A stretch of 64,000 bases of DNA from contig NZ_JANUCJ010000001.1 in assembly GCF_024807615.1 (NCBI RefSeq), forward strand, positions 372,001 through 436,000, read 5' to 3'. The stretch's first letter is position 1. Every line of letters starts with the position of its first letter. The notes beneath the pieces are model-generated. The model was not told the DNA's origin and ran no database searches. It saw only the letters and a program-made list of their open reading frames with translations. A program made the translations under genes and the position numbers. Of the stretch, positions 19,101-27,795 are shown one piece after another. The DNA is from Tsukamurella ocularis. GTDB lineage: Bacteria; Actinomycetota; Actinomycetes; Mycobacteriales; Mycobacteriaceae.

Positions 19101-21676
19101 ACCCCGCCGTGGTGTGCGAGGACCGGCAGCTGACCTACCGGGAACTGGACGAGGCCGCGAACCGGCTGGCCCACCGGCTGATCGGAGCCGGCGTGCAGCC
19201 GCAGGACGTGGTCGCGGTCTTCGCCGAGCGCGGGCTGCCCTGGTACGTCGCCGTCTTCGGCGTGCTCAAGGCGGGAGCCGTGTACCTGCCGCTCGACCCG
19301 TCCTACCCGGCGGCGCGCCTGCAGTTCCTCCTGGAGGACGCGGCACCGTCGGCCGTGCTGACGTGTGGCGAGATCCCCGAGGCGACCACCGCGCCCGTCC
19401 CCGAGGGGACTCCCGTGTTCGCGGTGGATCCGTGGGACGGCTCGGGCGCGGCGACCGATCCGGCGGACGCCCGGTCCGGGCTGACGCCGGACGCCCTGGC
19501 CTACATCATCTACACCTCCGGCACGACGGGGCGCCCGAAGGGCGTCGCGGTGAGCCACCGCGGCATCCCCGACCTGATGGCCTTCGTGGTGGAGGCGTTG
19601 GGCTTCCGCGCCGACGAGCGGGTGCTGCAGACCGGCTCGCCGAGCTTCGACATCTCCGTGCTGCAGGTCCTGGGCCCGCTCATGGCGGGCGCCACGTCCG
19701 TGATCGCGCCTGACGCCGTGCGGGTCCCCGGCGACGAGCTGCTGGAGTACATCGAGCGGCAACGGGTCTCGGTGATCAACCTGCTGCCGTCGTTCCTCGC
19801 GGCGATGCCCGACCATGCCGAGGTCGATCCGTCGGTCATCTTCATGGTGGGCGCCGAGCGTCTCGACCCGGAGCTCGCCGACCACTGGGGGCGGGGCCGG
19901 CGCGCCCTGTTCAACTGCTACGGCCCGACGGAGGCGACGATCAACGCCGTCACCTGGCGGTACGAGCCCGACGACCCGGGCCCCCTGCCGATCGGCCGTC
20001 CGGACCCGAACCTGCCCTGCTACGTGCTCGACGAGGGCCTCAACCCGGTGGGGACGGGCGTGCTGGGCGAGCTGTACCTCGCGGGCGACTCGCTGGCCCA
20101 GGGCTACCTGCACCGCCCCGACCTCACGGCGGCCACCTTCGTCGCGAACCCCTTCGGGGAGCCCGGATCTCGGATGTACCGCACGGGCGACCTGGTCGCG
20201 TGGCGGGAAGACGGCAACCTCTCCTTCCATGGCCGCGCCGACCACCAGGTGAAGATCCGCGGCCTGCGGATCGAGCTGGGCGAGATCGAGACCGCCCTCG
20301 CGCGGCAACCCGGCGTGCGCGCTGCGGCCGTGCTCGTCCGCGGCGACCGGCTCGTCGGCTACCTGGTCCGCAACGACGGTGCGCAGCCCGATGCCGAGGC
20401 GATCCGCGCCGCCCTCGGCGCAGAGCTTCCCGCGCACATGGTGCCCGCGGCCTACGTCGTCCTGGACCGGCTCCCCTTGGGCCCCACCGGCAAGCTGGAC
20501 CGGGACGCGCTGCCGGAGCCCGCCGCCCGGGCCGACGCCGGCCCCGACCGCGAGCCCGCGACCGCGGCCGAGGCGGCGCTCCTCGCCGTCTTCCGCGAGC
20601 TGCTGGACACCGACGAGGTCCGGCTGTCGGACGACTTCGCCGAGCTGGGCGGCGACTCGCTCGTCTCCCTGCAGGTGGTGTCCCGGGCGCGTCGCCTCGG
20701 CTTCGAGCTCAGCGCGCGCGACGTGCTGGAGGGCCGCTCGATCGCCGGGATCGCCGCTCGCGCGGTGGAATCTGCGGCGCCGGACGCCCCGGCGAGCAGC
20801 GACTTCGAGCAGTTCCTCGACGTGCTGCGGCTCGGCGGGACCGACGCTCCGGACGTCTTCACCGGGCGCCACCCTGCCAAGGTTGGCGTGCACACCTTCG
20901 GCGGCCAGATCCTGGCGCAGGCGATCGTCGCCTCGGCCGCGACACTGCCCGCCCCGGCCGGCTCCGGGGAGGGAGACGCGCTGCCGCTGCACGCCGCGCA
21001 CACGCACTTCGTCGAACTGGGCTCGGTGACGGAGGATCTCACCTACCGGGTGACCCGCCTGCGGGACGGCCGCGGCGCAGCGAACCGGCAGGTCACCGTC
21101 GAACAGGACGGACGGATCCTGGCGGTCATGACGCTCGCCTATCAGGCGGACGCCTCGAACCCGCTGGAGCACACCGAGGCGGCGCCGGAGGCGGGTGATC
21201 CGCGGGCCTTACCGACGATGGCTGAGCGCTTCGCCGGACACGAGTCGCGCCTGCGCGCCCTCGTGGACGCCTCGCATCCGATCGAGATGCGCTTCGCGTC
21301 GGATCCGGTGTGGGACAAGCGCGGGACCGAGGACGCCGAGAGCCGGAACCTGGTGTGGATGCGGACCGACGGTGCACTGCCCGACGATCAGGTGCTCCAC
21401 GACGCCGCCCTGGCGTGGGCCTCCGACCTCACCGTGCAGGACCCGATCATCGCCCGGCACGGCCTGGCGTGGGGCTACGACCGGGTCGGCGCGGCGACGC
21501 TGAACCAGTCCCTGTGGTTCCACCGGCACACCCGGTTCGACGAATTCCACCTGCTGGTCGTGGACTCCCCCGTCGCCCGCAGCGGCCGGGGCCTGTCCAC
21601 CGGGCACTTCTACGCCGGCGGCGAGCTGGTCGCCACGGTGACCCAGGAGGCGATGGTGCAGGTGCTCCCGGACTGA
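13106..21676 (+). CDS. Two-module siderophore NRPS (C-A-T-E-C-A-T) with TesB-type release domain
   Basis: Protein of 2856 aa. Domains in order: condensation 1 (HHLVFDG at 157-163, probably accepting DHB); adenylation 1 ([10 protein letters not shown] near 629); carrier 1 (Ser1013 in GGDSI); epimerisation (HHLAVDG from 1185, later NYLGR); condensation 2 (NHHSLLDG, His1670); adenylation 2 ([10 protein letters not shown] from 2137); carrier 2 (Ser2518). The last 290 aa are not an alpha/beta-hydrolase thioesterase but a TesB-like double hotdog, with Asp2774, Thr2798 and Gln2847 matching E. coli TesB Asp204, Thr228 and Gln278. My hand-read pocket codes are about DADDIGLVDK for module 1, whose acidic residues suggest a basic amino acid epimerised to D, and about DILNFVCINK for module 2, unassigned and hydroxyornithine-type by context. 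The GTG start follows AGGAG by eight bases. Confidence 0.93.
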   Translation: MTLAEAAPSPASATTDAPTLLPLTAAQHGIWNAQQLEPDSPYYVVGDVLEIVGDRAVDLDALRTAITRTVAEASSLRLRVVGTEDGPRQWIDDGAAPEPVVVDLRGEPDPRAAAEAAVAAERARLAAHCAGMTDRDLFAFRILSLSDTEVWYTQLGHHLVFDGYSAAMLSRRAAAHYTALVNGSEPPKSPFGSFADFVAADQEYRASERHEADRAYWRDELTPLPEAPERPAFDGPASEVRTARTELPAEVFDALRRVADDSGTTWGEALIACYAAFLHRSLGESDVVFAMPLMCRSGGVALRTPAMAVNVLPLRLPVRAEDRLADLSARVAETMRRMRAHQRYRGEDLPRDLGSPTVGALLHGRGINLKAFDLTLDFAGSAGTMRNVAGGPPEDYGLSVIPTGSGGLLVGFEVDARSATQEQVRGRLDAVVTLITELVSPTAPALGEVELLPSDVREQLIDRSRTPESAHPAQDVPAALDAQARRDPAALALIHGDERLTFGELADRVHRTARLIRAEGAGADDVVALALTRGVDLVVAILAVLDAGAAYQYLDPAHPAARHAELIADSRPALLLVGSDATAPEGVPSIALDAPSVRTRLGAFSSDPLSDSELAAPRHPDHLAYVIHTSGSTGRPKGVAARTGGLTSLLRHHRATLVDLAVAAEPDRRLHCAHTYSFSFDASLDQLLWLLSGHALHLYSTETARDADALLAAYRAERIDVVDTTPSMAAPLIDGGLLDGGHRPSLLILGGEATGPALWRRIAATGIPTVNLYGPTEAAVDATAAVVAGETPVIGRAVPGTAAYALDGALQPVRDGEIGELYLAGPHLARGYLNLPAATAERFVADPFGEPGSRMYRTGDRVRWHRDAGYEYLGRGDGQVKIRGYRIELAEVETALAAVAGVTSAAAVVRTDAGRDRLVGYVTGAATADGVRAALGEAVPDHMVPSAVVVLDELPVTINGKLDRAALPAPAVQTAGRAPRTDRERLFCAVVAAAFDVPEVSVDDDFFSLGGDSISAITVCSELRAQGLDVRPRDFLSGSSFATLAAGAAETATQDESPVAPAEGEFPAPPIVAALFDLNPDPRDIAGYAQWIAPELPAEATLQTVRTALQAVVAAHPALRVRLSGPAMLAIDETAAPVEVTEGAGTVESAAAELAASLDPTVGAVLRARIVRGDDAPDRLVLVIHHLAVDGVSWRVLLQDLPQAHREVAAGRAPTVRAEATPWRAHALALAEQGESGTYREESDHWRAALDDAERLGARTLDPEVDRVATAAVTLTRTAAALAEPVTSGLARAYRANAEETLLAALALALRLRRRRAGLAPRTAATVTVEGHGREQVLRSADLARTVGWFTVEHPVRLPVPVDDAELDDALAGGDAAGRLVRAVKEARRGVPGHGIGYGVLRHLDPEAGPLGSAPDVVFNYLGRFAAPDDGWRLPGDTPFAVLDPAAKALEQVLAVNCFDGADGLTVEWIAAGGVLNADAVAELQACWAEAVGALSAHAALIGPDGGGLTPSDLPLVTLDQADIDLLELDGPIADVLPATALQVGLAYHSQVLAEGEPDVYVVQAATYLDGPVDPERMAAAAAELLRRVPSLRTRLGYTASSDVVQVIPETVLPDFTFVDVSDRDDPAAAFAGVAAAERARHFDPSTAPLIRFLLCRTGPETHRLALTNHHSLLDGWSMPIAGRTLLAIYAELGGGPTAPASAPLDGYYRWRADRDLPAARAAWAEEMAGLDAPTLLAPTGSGAADAAPERILVELDDDLTRGLAELARSRGVTLTSVLHTAWGLLLGRLTGRRDVVFGCPVSGRPVEVPDVGTMVGQLGESIAIRVRATPEQPVGEVLADVHRRALALSDHHHLGLVEITRAAGVGELFDTMVVTENFPLSDRSVQPVEPGLDLTGVDIADATHYPLTVVALPGERLTLGLSYRTDVLTDETVRAHGRWLTAVLRAVVSAPDTPVGAIGTLPADERAAMLALGDVPLRGEYGPLLEEFGAHVAATPDHPAVVCEDRQLTYRELDEAANRLAHRLIGAGVQPQDVVAVFAERGLPWYVAVFGVLKAGAVYLPLDPSYPAARLQFLLEDAAPSAVLTCGEIPEATTAPVPEGTPVFAVDPWDGSGAATDPADARSGLTPDALAYIIYTSGTTGRPKGVAVSHRGIPDLMAFVVEALGFRADERVLQTGSPSFDISVLQVLGPLMAGATSVIAPDAVRVPGDELLEYIERQRVSVINLLPSFLAAMPDHAEVDPSVIFMVGAERLDPELADHWGRGRRALFNCYGPTEATINAVTWRYEPDDPGPLPIGRPDPNLPCYVLDEGLNPVGTGVLGELYLAGDSLAQGYLHRPDLTAATFVANPFGEPGSRMYRTGDLVAWREDGNLSFHGRADHQVKIRGLRIELGEIETALARQPGVRAAAVLVRGDRLVGYLVRNDGAQPDAEAIRAALGAELPAHMVPAAYVVLDRLPLGPTGKLDRDALPEPAARADAGPDREPATAAEAALLAVFRELLDTDEVRLSDDFAELGGDSLVSLQVVSRARRLGFELSARDVLEGRSIAGIAARAVESAAPDAPASSDFEQFLDVLRLGGTDAPDVFTGRHPAKVGVHTFGGQILAQAIVASAATLPAPAGSGEGDALPLHAAHTHFVELGSVTEDLTYRVTRLRDGRGAANRQVTVEQDGRILAVMTLAYQADASNPLEHTEAAPEAGDPRALPTMAERFAGHESRLRALVDASHPIEMRFASDPVWDKRGTEDAESRNLVWMRTDGALPDDQVLHDAALAWASDLTVQDPIIARHGLAWGYDRVGAATLNQSLWFHRHTRFDEFHLLVVDSPVARSGRGLSTGHFYAGGELVATVTQEAMVQVLPD

Positions 21677-21690
21677 CCTCGGGGAGCGGG

Positions 21691-21740
21691 AACGCGAACA
21701 GCCGCGGCGGGAGTGATATCCGGGCCGCGGCTGTCGCGTT
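21691..21740. terminator. Hairpin between NRPS and convergent binding-protein gene
   Basis: A 16-bp inverted repeat (AACGCG-ACAGCCGCGG and its complement, one bulged A in the left arm) with a 17-base loop lies in the 82-base gap between the convergent genes. It can terminate both. Confidence 0.65.
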
Positions 21741-21758
21741 GTGGAGCGGGTGGAGCCG

Positions 21759-22745
21759 TTACTTCTTGAACATCTTCTCGACGACGTCGAGCGTGGCGAT
21801 CGCCTTATCGAAGTCGGGGCGCTGCACCCAGTACGGCAGGTCGTAGGCCCGGTTCGCGGCGAAGGCCGGGAGCGAGGCGTAAACCGGCTGCGAGCGCAGC
21901 GAATCCGCGGTGAAGGTCTGGCCGCTGAAGCCCACGATGAACACCGAGGGCTGCGTCACCGTACTCGGCAGCGCTTCCTGGGTGATCTCGTAGGAGTCGC
22001 CACCGGCGGTGTACGGCTTGAACTTGCCGCTCGCGAAGATCGGCGCGGGCTCGATGCCCAACTTGGCGAACTCGGCGGGCACGCCACGGTTCTCGATCAG
22101 GCCGTAAGCCTTGCCCTGCGCGGTCATCGACAGGAACGCCACGGGGCCGGGGGGCGGCGTGATGGCGGCCTTGACCTGCGCGACGCGGTCGTCGTACTTC
22201 TTCACGGCGTCCTGGTACACCTGCGGCTGGTCGAAGGCCTTGGCCAGGAACTCGAACTGCTGGTTCCAGCTCTCCAGCTTGTTGTCGACCACCAGCGTCG
22301 GCGCGATGGCCTTGAGCCGGTCGTAGGCGTCGCCCGTCTGCTTGAACGGGAAGCCGAGGCCGCCGCCGACGATGAGGTCGGGCTTCTCCGCCGCGATCGC
22401 CTCGATGTCGTAGCCACCGGCAGGCCAGTGCATGAACTTCGTGCCGGCCTTGGTGAAGTCGTCCTTCCAAGCGTCGAAGGGCTGGGCCTTCGCGGGGTCA
22501 CGGTCGGTGTACTCGGTGACCATCGCGGCCACGGGGAGGCCGAGGTCGTAGAGGTAACCCGCGAGGTTGTAGTTGAGCAGCACGACGCGCTTCGGCTTGA
22601 CGGGGATCGTGATGTCCCCCTTCACCGTGCTGACGGTGCGCGTCGCGGACGCCTCGGTGCCGGAGTCGGTCGAACCGCTCCCGCAGCCGGCGACCAGGCC
22701 GACGGCGCACAGGATGGCGACGAGGTATCGCACGTGCTTGGCCAT
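21759..22745 (-). CDS. Siderophore-binding lipoprotein (FecB family), second copy
   Basis: Protein of 328 aa with a lipoprotein signal (LVAGC, Cys about residue 21) and a ferric-siderophore periplasmic-binding fold (KRVVLLNYNLAGYLYDLGL, EKPDLIVGGGLG, and near the C-terminus a SLPAFAANRAYDLP segment). It differs clearly from the binding protein at 9964-11001, so the two probably recognise different ligands, for example the endogenous siderophore and a xenosiderophore. No permease or ATPase gene adjoins it. An iron box lies about 25 bp upstream of the ATG. Confidence 0.85.
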   Translation of the reverse strand: MAKHVRYLVAILCAVGLVAGCGSGSTDSGTEASATRTVSTVKGDITIPVKPKRVVLLNYNLAGYLYDLGLPVAAMVTEYTDRDPAKAQPFDAWKDDFTKAGTKFMHWPAGGYDIEAIAAEKPDLIVGGGLGFPFKQTGDAYDRLKAIAPTLVVDNKLESWNQQFEFLAKAFDQPQVYQDAVKKYDDRVAQVKAAITPPPGPVAFLSMTAQGKAYGLIENRGVPAEFAKLGIEPAPIFASGKFKPYTAGGDSYEITQEALPSTVTQPSVFIVGFSGQTFTADSLRSQPVYASLPAFAANRAYDLPYWVQRPDFDKAIATLDVVEKMFKK

Positions 22746-22768
22746 GAACTAGCCCTTTCTCGGAATAT

Positions 22769-22787
22769 TTAGGACAGGCTTATCAAA
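22769..22787. promoter_or_regulatory. IdeR/DtxR-type iron box 3
   Basis: The 19-mer TTAGGACAGGCTTATCAAA matches 14 of 19 consensus positions. It lies close to the start of the minus-strand binding-protein gene, in the region divergent from the DoxX-like gene. Confidence 0.75.
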
Positions 22788-22829
22788 GCACATGGGGGTG
22801 CCGGCACGGCACCCCACCCCACTCGGTAC

Positions 22830-22848
22830 TGAGGTTAGGGTAACCAAA
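22830..22848. promoter_or_regulatory. IdeR/DtxR-type iron box 4
   Basis: The 19-mer TGAGGTTAGGGTAACCAAA matches 16 of 19 consensus positions and is the best iron box in the window. It lies 22 bp upstream of the DoxX-like gene, in a position to block its transcription. Confidence 0.85.
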
Positions 22849-22870
22849 TTTTTGTCGGTACGGTGGTGCC

Positions 22871-24154
22871 ATGAGCCGCGCAGAGTCCCCCACCCCCGTC
22901 CGCACGGTCGCCCGCACCATCGCGCTCGCCGTCGCCGGCGGCGTTCTGGTGTTGTTCACCGCCGCCGTTCTTCTCTCCCAGGTCCTCGCCGCGTTCTCCG
23001 CCGCGTCGGTCTTCACGCCGGTCTGGCAGGCGATCGGCGCCGTCGGGGCCCTGGTCACGGGCACGGCCCCGGCCCCCGTCGACGTGGCCACCGGCAGCGA
23101 CCTCGCCTGGGCCTGGCAGTTCCACGCGGGCGCGCTCGTCATCGGCACCGTGGCGGGCCTGCTCTGGGGCGCGCTCGCCGTGCGGTCCGGCGCGCGGGGA
23201 GCGGCGGCCGTCGATCGCGCCGCCCGCGTGCTCCGCGCGATCGCCTGCGCTGTGCTCGCGGTCGCGATGCTGCTCTACGGCCTGGCCAAGGTGATCCCCG
23301 CGCAGATGGGGCACATGAATCTGCCCGCCTACCAGCTACAGGCCGTCGGCGATACCGAGCCCTTCTCCCTGCTCTGGGGATACATGGCCGCCTCGACGCC
23401 GTACACGGTGGTCACCGGCGCGATCGAGCTCACCGCGGGCCTGCTGCTGATCGTTCCCCGCACCCGCCTCGCCGGGGCACTGCTCTCGGTGGTGGCGCTG
23501 ACGCAGATCGTTCTCCTCAACCTGTTCTACGACGTCCCGGTCAAACTGCTCGCCGCCGAGCTGCTGGTGATCGCGCTGATCCTGGCGCTCCCGTACCGCG
23601 GTGAGCTGCTGCGCGCCGTCATCCCCGCTGCGGATGCGCCCGCGCGGCGCACCGGCACCGCGGTCGCCGCCGTCCTCGCCGTCATCCTCATCATCGCCAC
23701 CGTCGCCGGGAACCTGGCGCGGGTGGACTCCATGAACACCCCGCGCGATCCGCGCGACGGGGTCTGGCGGGCCACCTCGCTCATAGTCGACGGTGCGCCC
23801 GCCCTCGCCACGGGCGACGCGGGGCCCGTCTGGACATCGATCGCGATCACTCTGCGCGGCACGGCGGACCGTCCGGCGAAGGGCTCGGCGCAGGACAGCC
23901 TCGTCACGCAAACCCCCGACGGCGCCGTCACCGCCTGGGGGCTGCGCGCCGCCGGCGACCGGTTCACCGTTCGCGCCGGCGCGGGCACGGAGCCCGTCGA
24001 GCTGCAGGTCACGACGATGCCCGAGGGGCTGCACCTGACCGGCACTGTCGACGGGCGGCGCCTCGATGCGCGGTACGTGCGGCGCGCCCTCGAGCGGCAC
24101 AGCGACATCCGCCTCGTCCAGGCCCCCTTCGATCGCACCCGCCCCCGCCTCTAG
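22871..24154 (+). CDS. DoxX-like integral membrane protein, iron-box controlled
   Basis: Protein of 427 aa. The N-terminal 280 or so residues hold about seven hydrophobic segments, including a DoxX-type region (AMLLYGLAKVIPAQM, then VVTGAIELTAGLLLIVPRTR). The C-terminal 140 residues are soluble and beta-rich (DPRDGVWRATSLIVDG onward) and probably extracytoplasmic. The function is unknown. Related DoxX proteins are linked to redox or membrane stress, but none of this is demonstrated here. The strong iron box upstream and the divergent siderophore-binding protein suggest a role under iron starvation. The next gene follows within 16 bp. Confidence 0.75.
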   Translation: MSRAESPTPVRTVARTIALAVAGGVLVLFTAAVLLSQVLAAFSAASVFTPVWQAIGAVGALVTGTAPAPVDVATGSDLAWAWQFHAGALVIGTVAGLLWGALAVRSGARGAAAVDRAARVLRAIACAVLAVAMLLYGLAKVIPAQMGHMNLPAYQLQAVGDTEPFSLLWGYMAASTPYTVVTGAIELTAGLLLIVPRTRLAGALLSVVALTQIVLLNLFYDVPVKLLAAELLVIALILALPYRGELLRAVIPAADAPARRTGTAVAAVLAVILIIATVAGNLARVDSMNTPRDPRDGVWRATSLIVDGAPALATGDAGPVWTSIAITLRGTADRPAKGSAQDSLVTQTPDGAVTAWGLRAAGDRFTVRAGAGTEPVELQVTTMPEGLHLTGTVDGRRLDARYVRRALERHSDIRLVQAPFDRTRPRL

Positions 24155-24170
24155 TGGCACAGTGGTCTTC

Positions 24171-25097
24171 ATGGAGCTACGCATCTTCGTCGAACCCCAG
24201 CAGGGAGCCACCTACGCCGACCAGCTCGCCGTCGCACGCACCGCGGAGGCGGCCGGGTTCGGCGCCTTCTTCCGGTCGGACCACTACGTGGCGATGAACG
24301 TCGACGGGACGCCCGGCCCCACCGATTCATGGATCACCCTCGGCGCGATCGGCCGCGAGACCTCCACCATCCGCCTCGGCACACTCGTCACCTCCGCGAC
24401 CTTCCGGTTTCCCGGACCGCTGGCGATCTCGGTCGCGCAAGTCGACGAGATGTCGGGCGGGCGCGTGGAGCTGGGCCTGGGCGCGGGCTGGTTCGAGGAG
24501 GAGCACGCCGCCTACGCGATCCCCTTCCCCGACGTGAAGGAGCGCTTCGACCGGTTCGAGGAGACCCTCGAGATCGTGACCGGACTGTGGGAGGCGCAGG
24601 GCCCCTACACCTTCCGTGGTGAGCACTTCTCACTGGTCGACTCCCCCGCGCTGCCCAAGCCCGCGCAGGCGCACGTACCGATCGTACTCGGCGGCGCCGG
24701 CAAGAAGCGCAGTGCAGCCCTGGCCGCGCGCTTCGCCGACGAGTACAACACTCCGTTCGTGCCCGTCACCGAGGCCGCCGCAGTGTGGGCCCGAGTGGAT
24801 GCCGCCGCCGTCGCGGCGGGCCGCGACCCGCAGTCGATCATCAAGTCCGCCGCGCAGATCGTCTGCGGCGGTTCGGACGAGGCGACCGTCGTGCGGCGGG
24901 CTGCGACAATCGGCCGCGAGCTGCCCGAGCTGCGCGAGAACGGCCTCACCGGCTCGGCCAGCGAGATCGTCGACAAGCTGGGCACGTTCGCCGAGGCCGG
25001 CGCCTCGCGGGTGTACCTGCAGGTGCTCGACCAGAGCGACCTCGACCACGTCGAGTGGATCGGCGCCGAGGTGCTGCCGCAGGTCGTCGACCTGTAG
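24171..25097 (+). CDS. LLM-class F420-dependent oxidoreductase
   Basis: Protein of 308 aa of the luciferase-like TIM-barrel family. It shows the start MELRIFVEPQQGATY, GFGAFFRSDHYVAM, the conserved GRVELGLGAGWFEEEHAAYAIPFP block, ERFDRFEETLEIVTGLW, and PIVLGGAGKKRS for cofactor phosphate contact. In mycolate-containing actinobacteria such enzymes usually use coenzyme F420. The substrate is unknown. The ATG was chosen because it starts the family's first beta strand; GTG at 24162 is an alternative. It may be cotranscribed with the DoxX-like gene. Confidence 0.85.
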   Translation: MELRIFVEPQQGATYADQLAVARTAEAAGFGAFFRSDHYVAMNVDGTPGPTDSWITLGAIGRETSTIRLGTLVTSATFRFPGPLAISVAQVDEMSGGRVELGLGAGWFEEEHAAYAIPFPDVKERFDRFEETLEIVTGLWEAQGPYTFRGEHFSLVDSPALPKPAQAHVPIVLGGAGKKRSAALAARFADEYNTPFVPVTEAAAVWARVDAAAVAAGRDPQSIIKSAAQIVCGGSDEATVVRRAATIGRELPELRENGLTGSASEIVDKLGTFAEAGASRVYLQVLDQSDLDHVEWIGAEVLPQVVDL

Positions 25098-25111
25098 TCG
25101 CCACGCCACCG

Positions 25112-25176
25112 AAACCGGCCCTCAGCTCGGTCGCGCGGAAGTATTTCCGTCGAGGACGAGCTGAGGGCCGGTTTCT
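25112..25176. terminator. Long bidirectional stem-loop
   Basis: A perfect 19-bp inverted repeat (GAAACCGGCCCTCAGCTCG and its complement) flanks a 27-base loop that can form its own small hairpin (CGGAA/TTCCG). It lies between two convergent genes. The arms start GAAACC and end GGTTTC, giving T-rich tails in both directions. Confidence 0.7.
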
Positions 25177-25222
25177 GTACGCAGGTCAGGCGCTGGCGGC
25201 CAGAAGGTGCGCGCCTTCGGCG

Positions 25223-25735
25223 TCAGTCCTGCAGCGCGCCCTTGAGATAGGCGGCGGCGCCGAGGTGCTGGGTGCAGTCGTCGACGATGCTGACCAGCCG
25301 CACCGCGACGGTGACCGGCGGATCCCACGACTCGTCGATCACGCGGCCCAGCTCGGCAGGGGTGGCCGTCGCGAGGTAGCGGGAGGCCATCGCGTCGACG
25401 TCGCGGAAGTAGCCGATGAGCAGCGCGTCGCTGCCGCGTACCTTCGCGGCATCGGCGCGGCTGTGCCCGTAGCCCGTGGACTCCGGCGGCAGGTCGAGGC
25501 CGAACCGGCCGTACCAGTCGTTCGCGGTCCAGACCTCGGGGACGCCCGCGATCGGTGCGAGCTGCGCGTCGATCACCCGCGCGCTGTGCCACACCAGCCA
25601 CGCGATCGTGTTGGCGTCCGGCACGATCCGCCGGTTGGCGATGTCGGGGTCGAGCCCCTCCGTGACATCCTCCGCGTGCTCGAGGATCCGGGCGAACGAG
25701 TCGGTCAGCAGGTCCCGTGCAGCGGTTCCATCCAT
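25223..25735 (-). CDS. DinB-superfamily protein (mycothiol transferase-like, DUF664)
   Basis: Protein of 170 aa with the four-helix DinB pattern. Putative metal-binding histidines are in IAWLVWHSARVIDAQ (about residue 50) and VDDCTQHLGAAAYLKG near the C-terminus. Actinobacterial relatives include mycothiol-dependent transferases, but the reaction and substrate here cannot be told. It stands alone between the convergent LLM gene and htpG. Confidence 0.75.
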   Translation of the reverse strand: MDGTAARDLLTDSFARILEHAEDVTEGLDPDIANRRIVPDANTIAWLVWHSARVIDAQLAPIAGVPEVWTANDWYGRFGLDLPPESTGYGHSRADAAKVRGSDALLIGYFRDVDAMASRYLATATPAELGRVIDESWDPPVTVAVRLVSIVDDCTQHLGAAAYLKGALQD

Positions 25736-25783
25736 GGCCTCGACGGTACGCCTGCTCGCCCCAGCGGGACGGCGACCATCCGG

Positions 25784-27721
25784 TCAGCCCAAGCTGCGAC
25801 CGAGCTGGCGGGCGAGGACAGCGGCGAAGGCGGCGGGGTCGGCGACGGTGCCCCCCTCGGCGAGGACCGCGGTGCCGTAAAGGATCTCCGCGGCGTCCGC
25901 GAGGGACGCATCCTCGGTCGGGGTCTCCGCGGCGGCGACCGCGTCGCGCAAGCTCTTGACGAGCTCGCTGTCCGGGTTCAGCTCCAGGGTACGGCGCGTG
26001 CGCGGCACCTCCTGGCCGCTCGCGCGGTACATCGCCTCGAGTTGCGGGGTGAGGTCGAACTCGCCGCCGACGAGGCAGGCCGCCGACGTGGTGAGGCGCG
26101 TGGTGAGGCGGACGCCGGCGACGTCGTCGCCGAGGGTCGTCGCGAGCCATTCGGTCAGCTGCTCGAAGCCCTCGGCCTCCGGCGCGTCGTCGCCGAGGTC
26201 GGCCTCACCCTTGGCGACGGAGACGAACCGCTTACCGTCGAACTCGGCGCCGGTGGTCCACAGCTCGTCGACCTGGTCAGTGAGGAGCAGGACCTCGAAG
26301 CCCTTGGCGGCGAAGGCCTCCAGGTGCGGAGAGGATTCCAGGCGCGCCCGCGAGTCACCGGCGGCGTAGTAGATGGCGTCCTGCCCCTCGGGCATGCGCG
26401 CGACGTACTCGGCGAGGCCCGTGGTGCCGGTCTCGCTGAACGTGGACTCGAACGACGATGCCTTGAGTAGGGTCTCGCGATTGTCCTGGTCGTCGAGCAG
26501 TCCCTCCTTGAAGACCGCGCCGAACGCCGACCAGAAGGTGTCGTACTTCTCCCGCTCGTTCTCGCGGAGCGCGGTCACCGTCTGCAGGACTCGCTTCACG
26601 AGGCGCTTGCGGATCATGACCAGGTGCCGGTCGTTCTGCAGGATCTCGCGGGAGACGTTGAGCGACAGGTCCTGCGCGTCCACGACACCGGTGACGAACC
26701 GCAGGTACGGCTGCAGCAGGGCCTCGCAGTGGTCCATGATGAAGACGCGCTTGACGTAGAGCGCGGGGCCCGACTTGGTGTTGCGGTAGAACATGTCGAA
26801 CGGCGGCATCGTCGGGATGAAGAGCAGCGCCTGGTACTCGAAAGTGCCCTCGGCGCGGACCGAGATGGTCTCCAGCGGCTCGTCGAAGGCGTGACTGACG
26901 TGGCGGTAGAAGTCGGCGTACTCCTCGTCGGAGACCTCCTCTTTCGGGCGCGCCCACAGCGCCTGCATCGAGTTGAGGGTCTCCGGACCGGGCGCCTCGG
27001 CACCGTCGGCCTCTGTGACGTCGGCGTCGGTGGCCGGGGCGGGGGCGGGGGCGGGGGCCAGGCGGATCGGGAACGCGATGAAGTCGCTGTAGCGGCGCAC
27101 GACCGAGCGCAACACGTGCTCGGAGGTGTAGTCGTGCAGGCTCTCGTCGCCGTCGGCGGCGCGCAGGTGCAGCGTGATGGTGGTGCCGTGGCCGGCAGGG
27201 ACGTCGTCGCCAGTGAGGTCGGTGACGGTGTACGTGCCGTGACCCTCGGACTCCCAGCGCGTGGCGGTGTCCTCCCCGGCCCGGCGGGTCACCAGGGTCA
27301 CGCGGTCGGCGACCATGAACGCCGAGTAGAAGCCGATGCCGAACTGGCCGATGAGCTCCGCGGAGGCGCCCTGCTCCTTGGCCTGCTTCGCAGCCTCCAG
27401 CTTGCGCTTGAGCTCGCCGGTGCCGGACTTGGCGAGGGTGCCGATGAGATCGACTACGTCCGCACGGCTCATGCCGATGCCGTTGTCGGCGATCGTCAGC
27501 GTGCGGGCCTCAGGATCGGTACGCAATTCGATGTGCAGGTCCGAGGCGTCGGCCTCGAGGTCCTTGTCCTGGTAGGCCTCCAGCCGAAGCTTGTCCAGTG
27601 CGTCCGAGGCGTTGGAGATCAGCTCGCGCAGGAAGACGTCCTTCTCCGAGTACACGGAGTGGATCATCAGCGACAGCAGCTGATCGGTTTCGGCCTGGAA
27701 CTGCAGGGTCTCCGCGGTCAC
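25784..27721 (-). CDS. htpG: Molecular chaperone HtpG (Hsp90)
   Basis: Protein of 645 aa, full length for bacterial Hsp90. The N-terminal ATPase domain shows LRELISNASDALDKLR, IADNGIGMSRADV and IGQFGIGFYSAFMVADRV. The middle domain has the conserved LFIPTMPPFDMF and RFVTGVVDAQDLSLNVSREILQ. A proline-alanine-rich linker between the domains is encoded by a GC-rich hexamer repeat. It acts in the cytoplasm on protein folding and stress tolerance. No heat-shock operator is obvious upstream. Confidence 0.97.
   Translation of the reverse strand: MTAETLQFQAETDQLLSLMIHSVYSEKDVFLRELISNASDALDKLRLEAYQDKDLEADASDLHIELRTDPEARTLTIADNGIGMSRADVVDLIGTLAKSGTGELKRKLEAAKQAKEQGASAELIGQFGIGFYSAFMVADRVTLVTRRAGEDTATRWESEGHGTYTVTDLTGDDVPAGHGTTITLHLRAADGDESLHDYTSEHVLRSVVRRYSDFIAFPIRLAPAPAPAPATDADVTEADGAEAPGPETLNSMQALWARPKEEVSDEEYADFYRHVSHAFDEPLETISVRAEGTFEYQALLFIPTMPPFDMFYRNTKSGPALYVKRVFIMDHCEALLQPYLRFVTGVVDAQDLSLNVSREILQNDRHLVMIRKRLVKRVLQTVTALRENEREKYDTFWSAFGAVFKEGLLDDQDNRETLLKASSFESTFSETGTTGLAEYVARMPEGQDAIYYAAGDSRARLESSPHLEAFAAKGFEVLLLTDQVDELWTTGAEFDGKRFVSVAKGEADLGDDAPEAEGFEQLTEWLATTLGDDVAGVRLTTRLTTSAACLVGGEFDLTPQLEAMYRASGQEVPRTRRTLELNPDSELVKSLRDAVAAAETPTEDASLADAAEILYGTAVLAEGGTVADPAAFAAVLARQLGRSLG
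27035..27057 (+). repeat. GGGGGC hexamer repeat within htpG
   Basis: Four runs of four or five G separated by single C lie on the + strand, encoding the alternating Pro-Ala linker of HtpG on the minus strand. The pattern satisfies the usual G-quadruplex rule of four G runs with short loops. Gain or loss of units would keep the reading frame. Confidence 0.6.
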
Positions 27722-27795
27722 GCTCTGTTCTCCTCATCGTCCGGCGAGTGCTTCGATAGATTCTGCCAATCGCCGGAGCGCCGCTCGCCGCGGCC

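Noticed and set aside
15572-21172. Very long minus-strand open frame (about 1866 codons) opposite the NRPS
   Set aside because: It lies entirely antisense to a full-length NRPS, has arginine/glycine-rich low-complexity composition and no domain, as expected in very GC-rich DNA.
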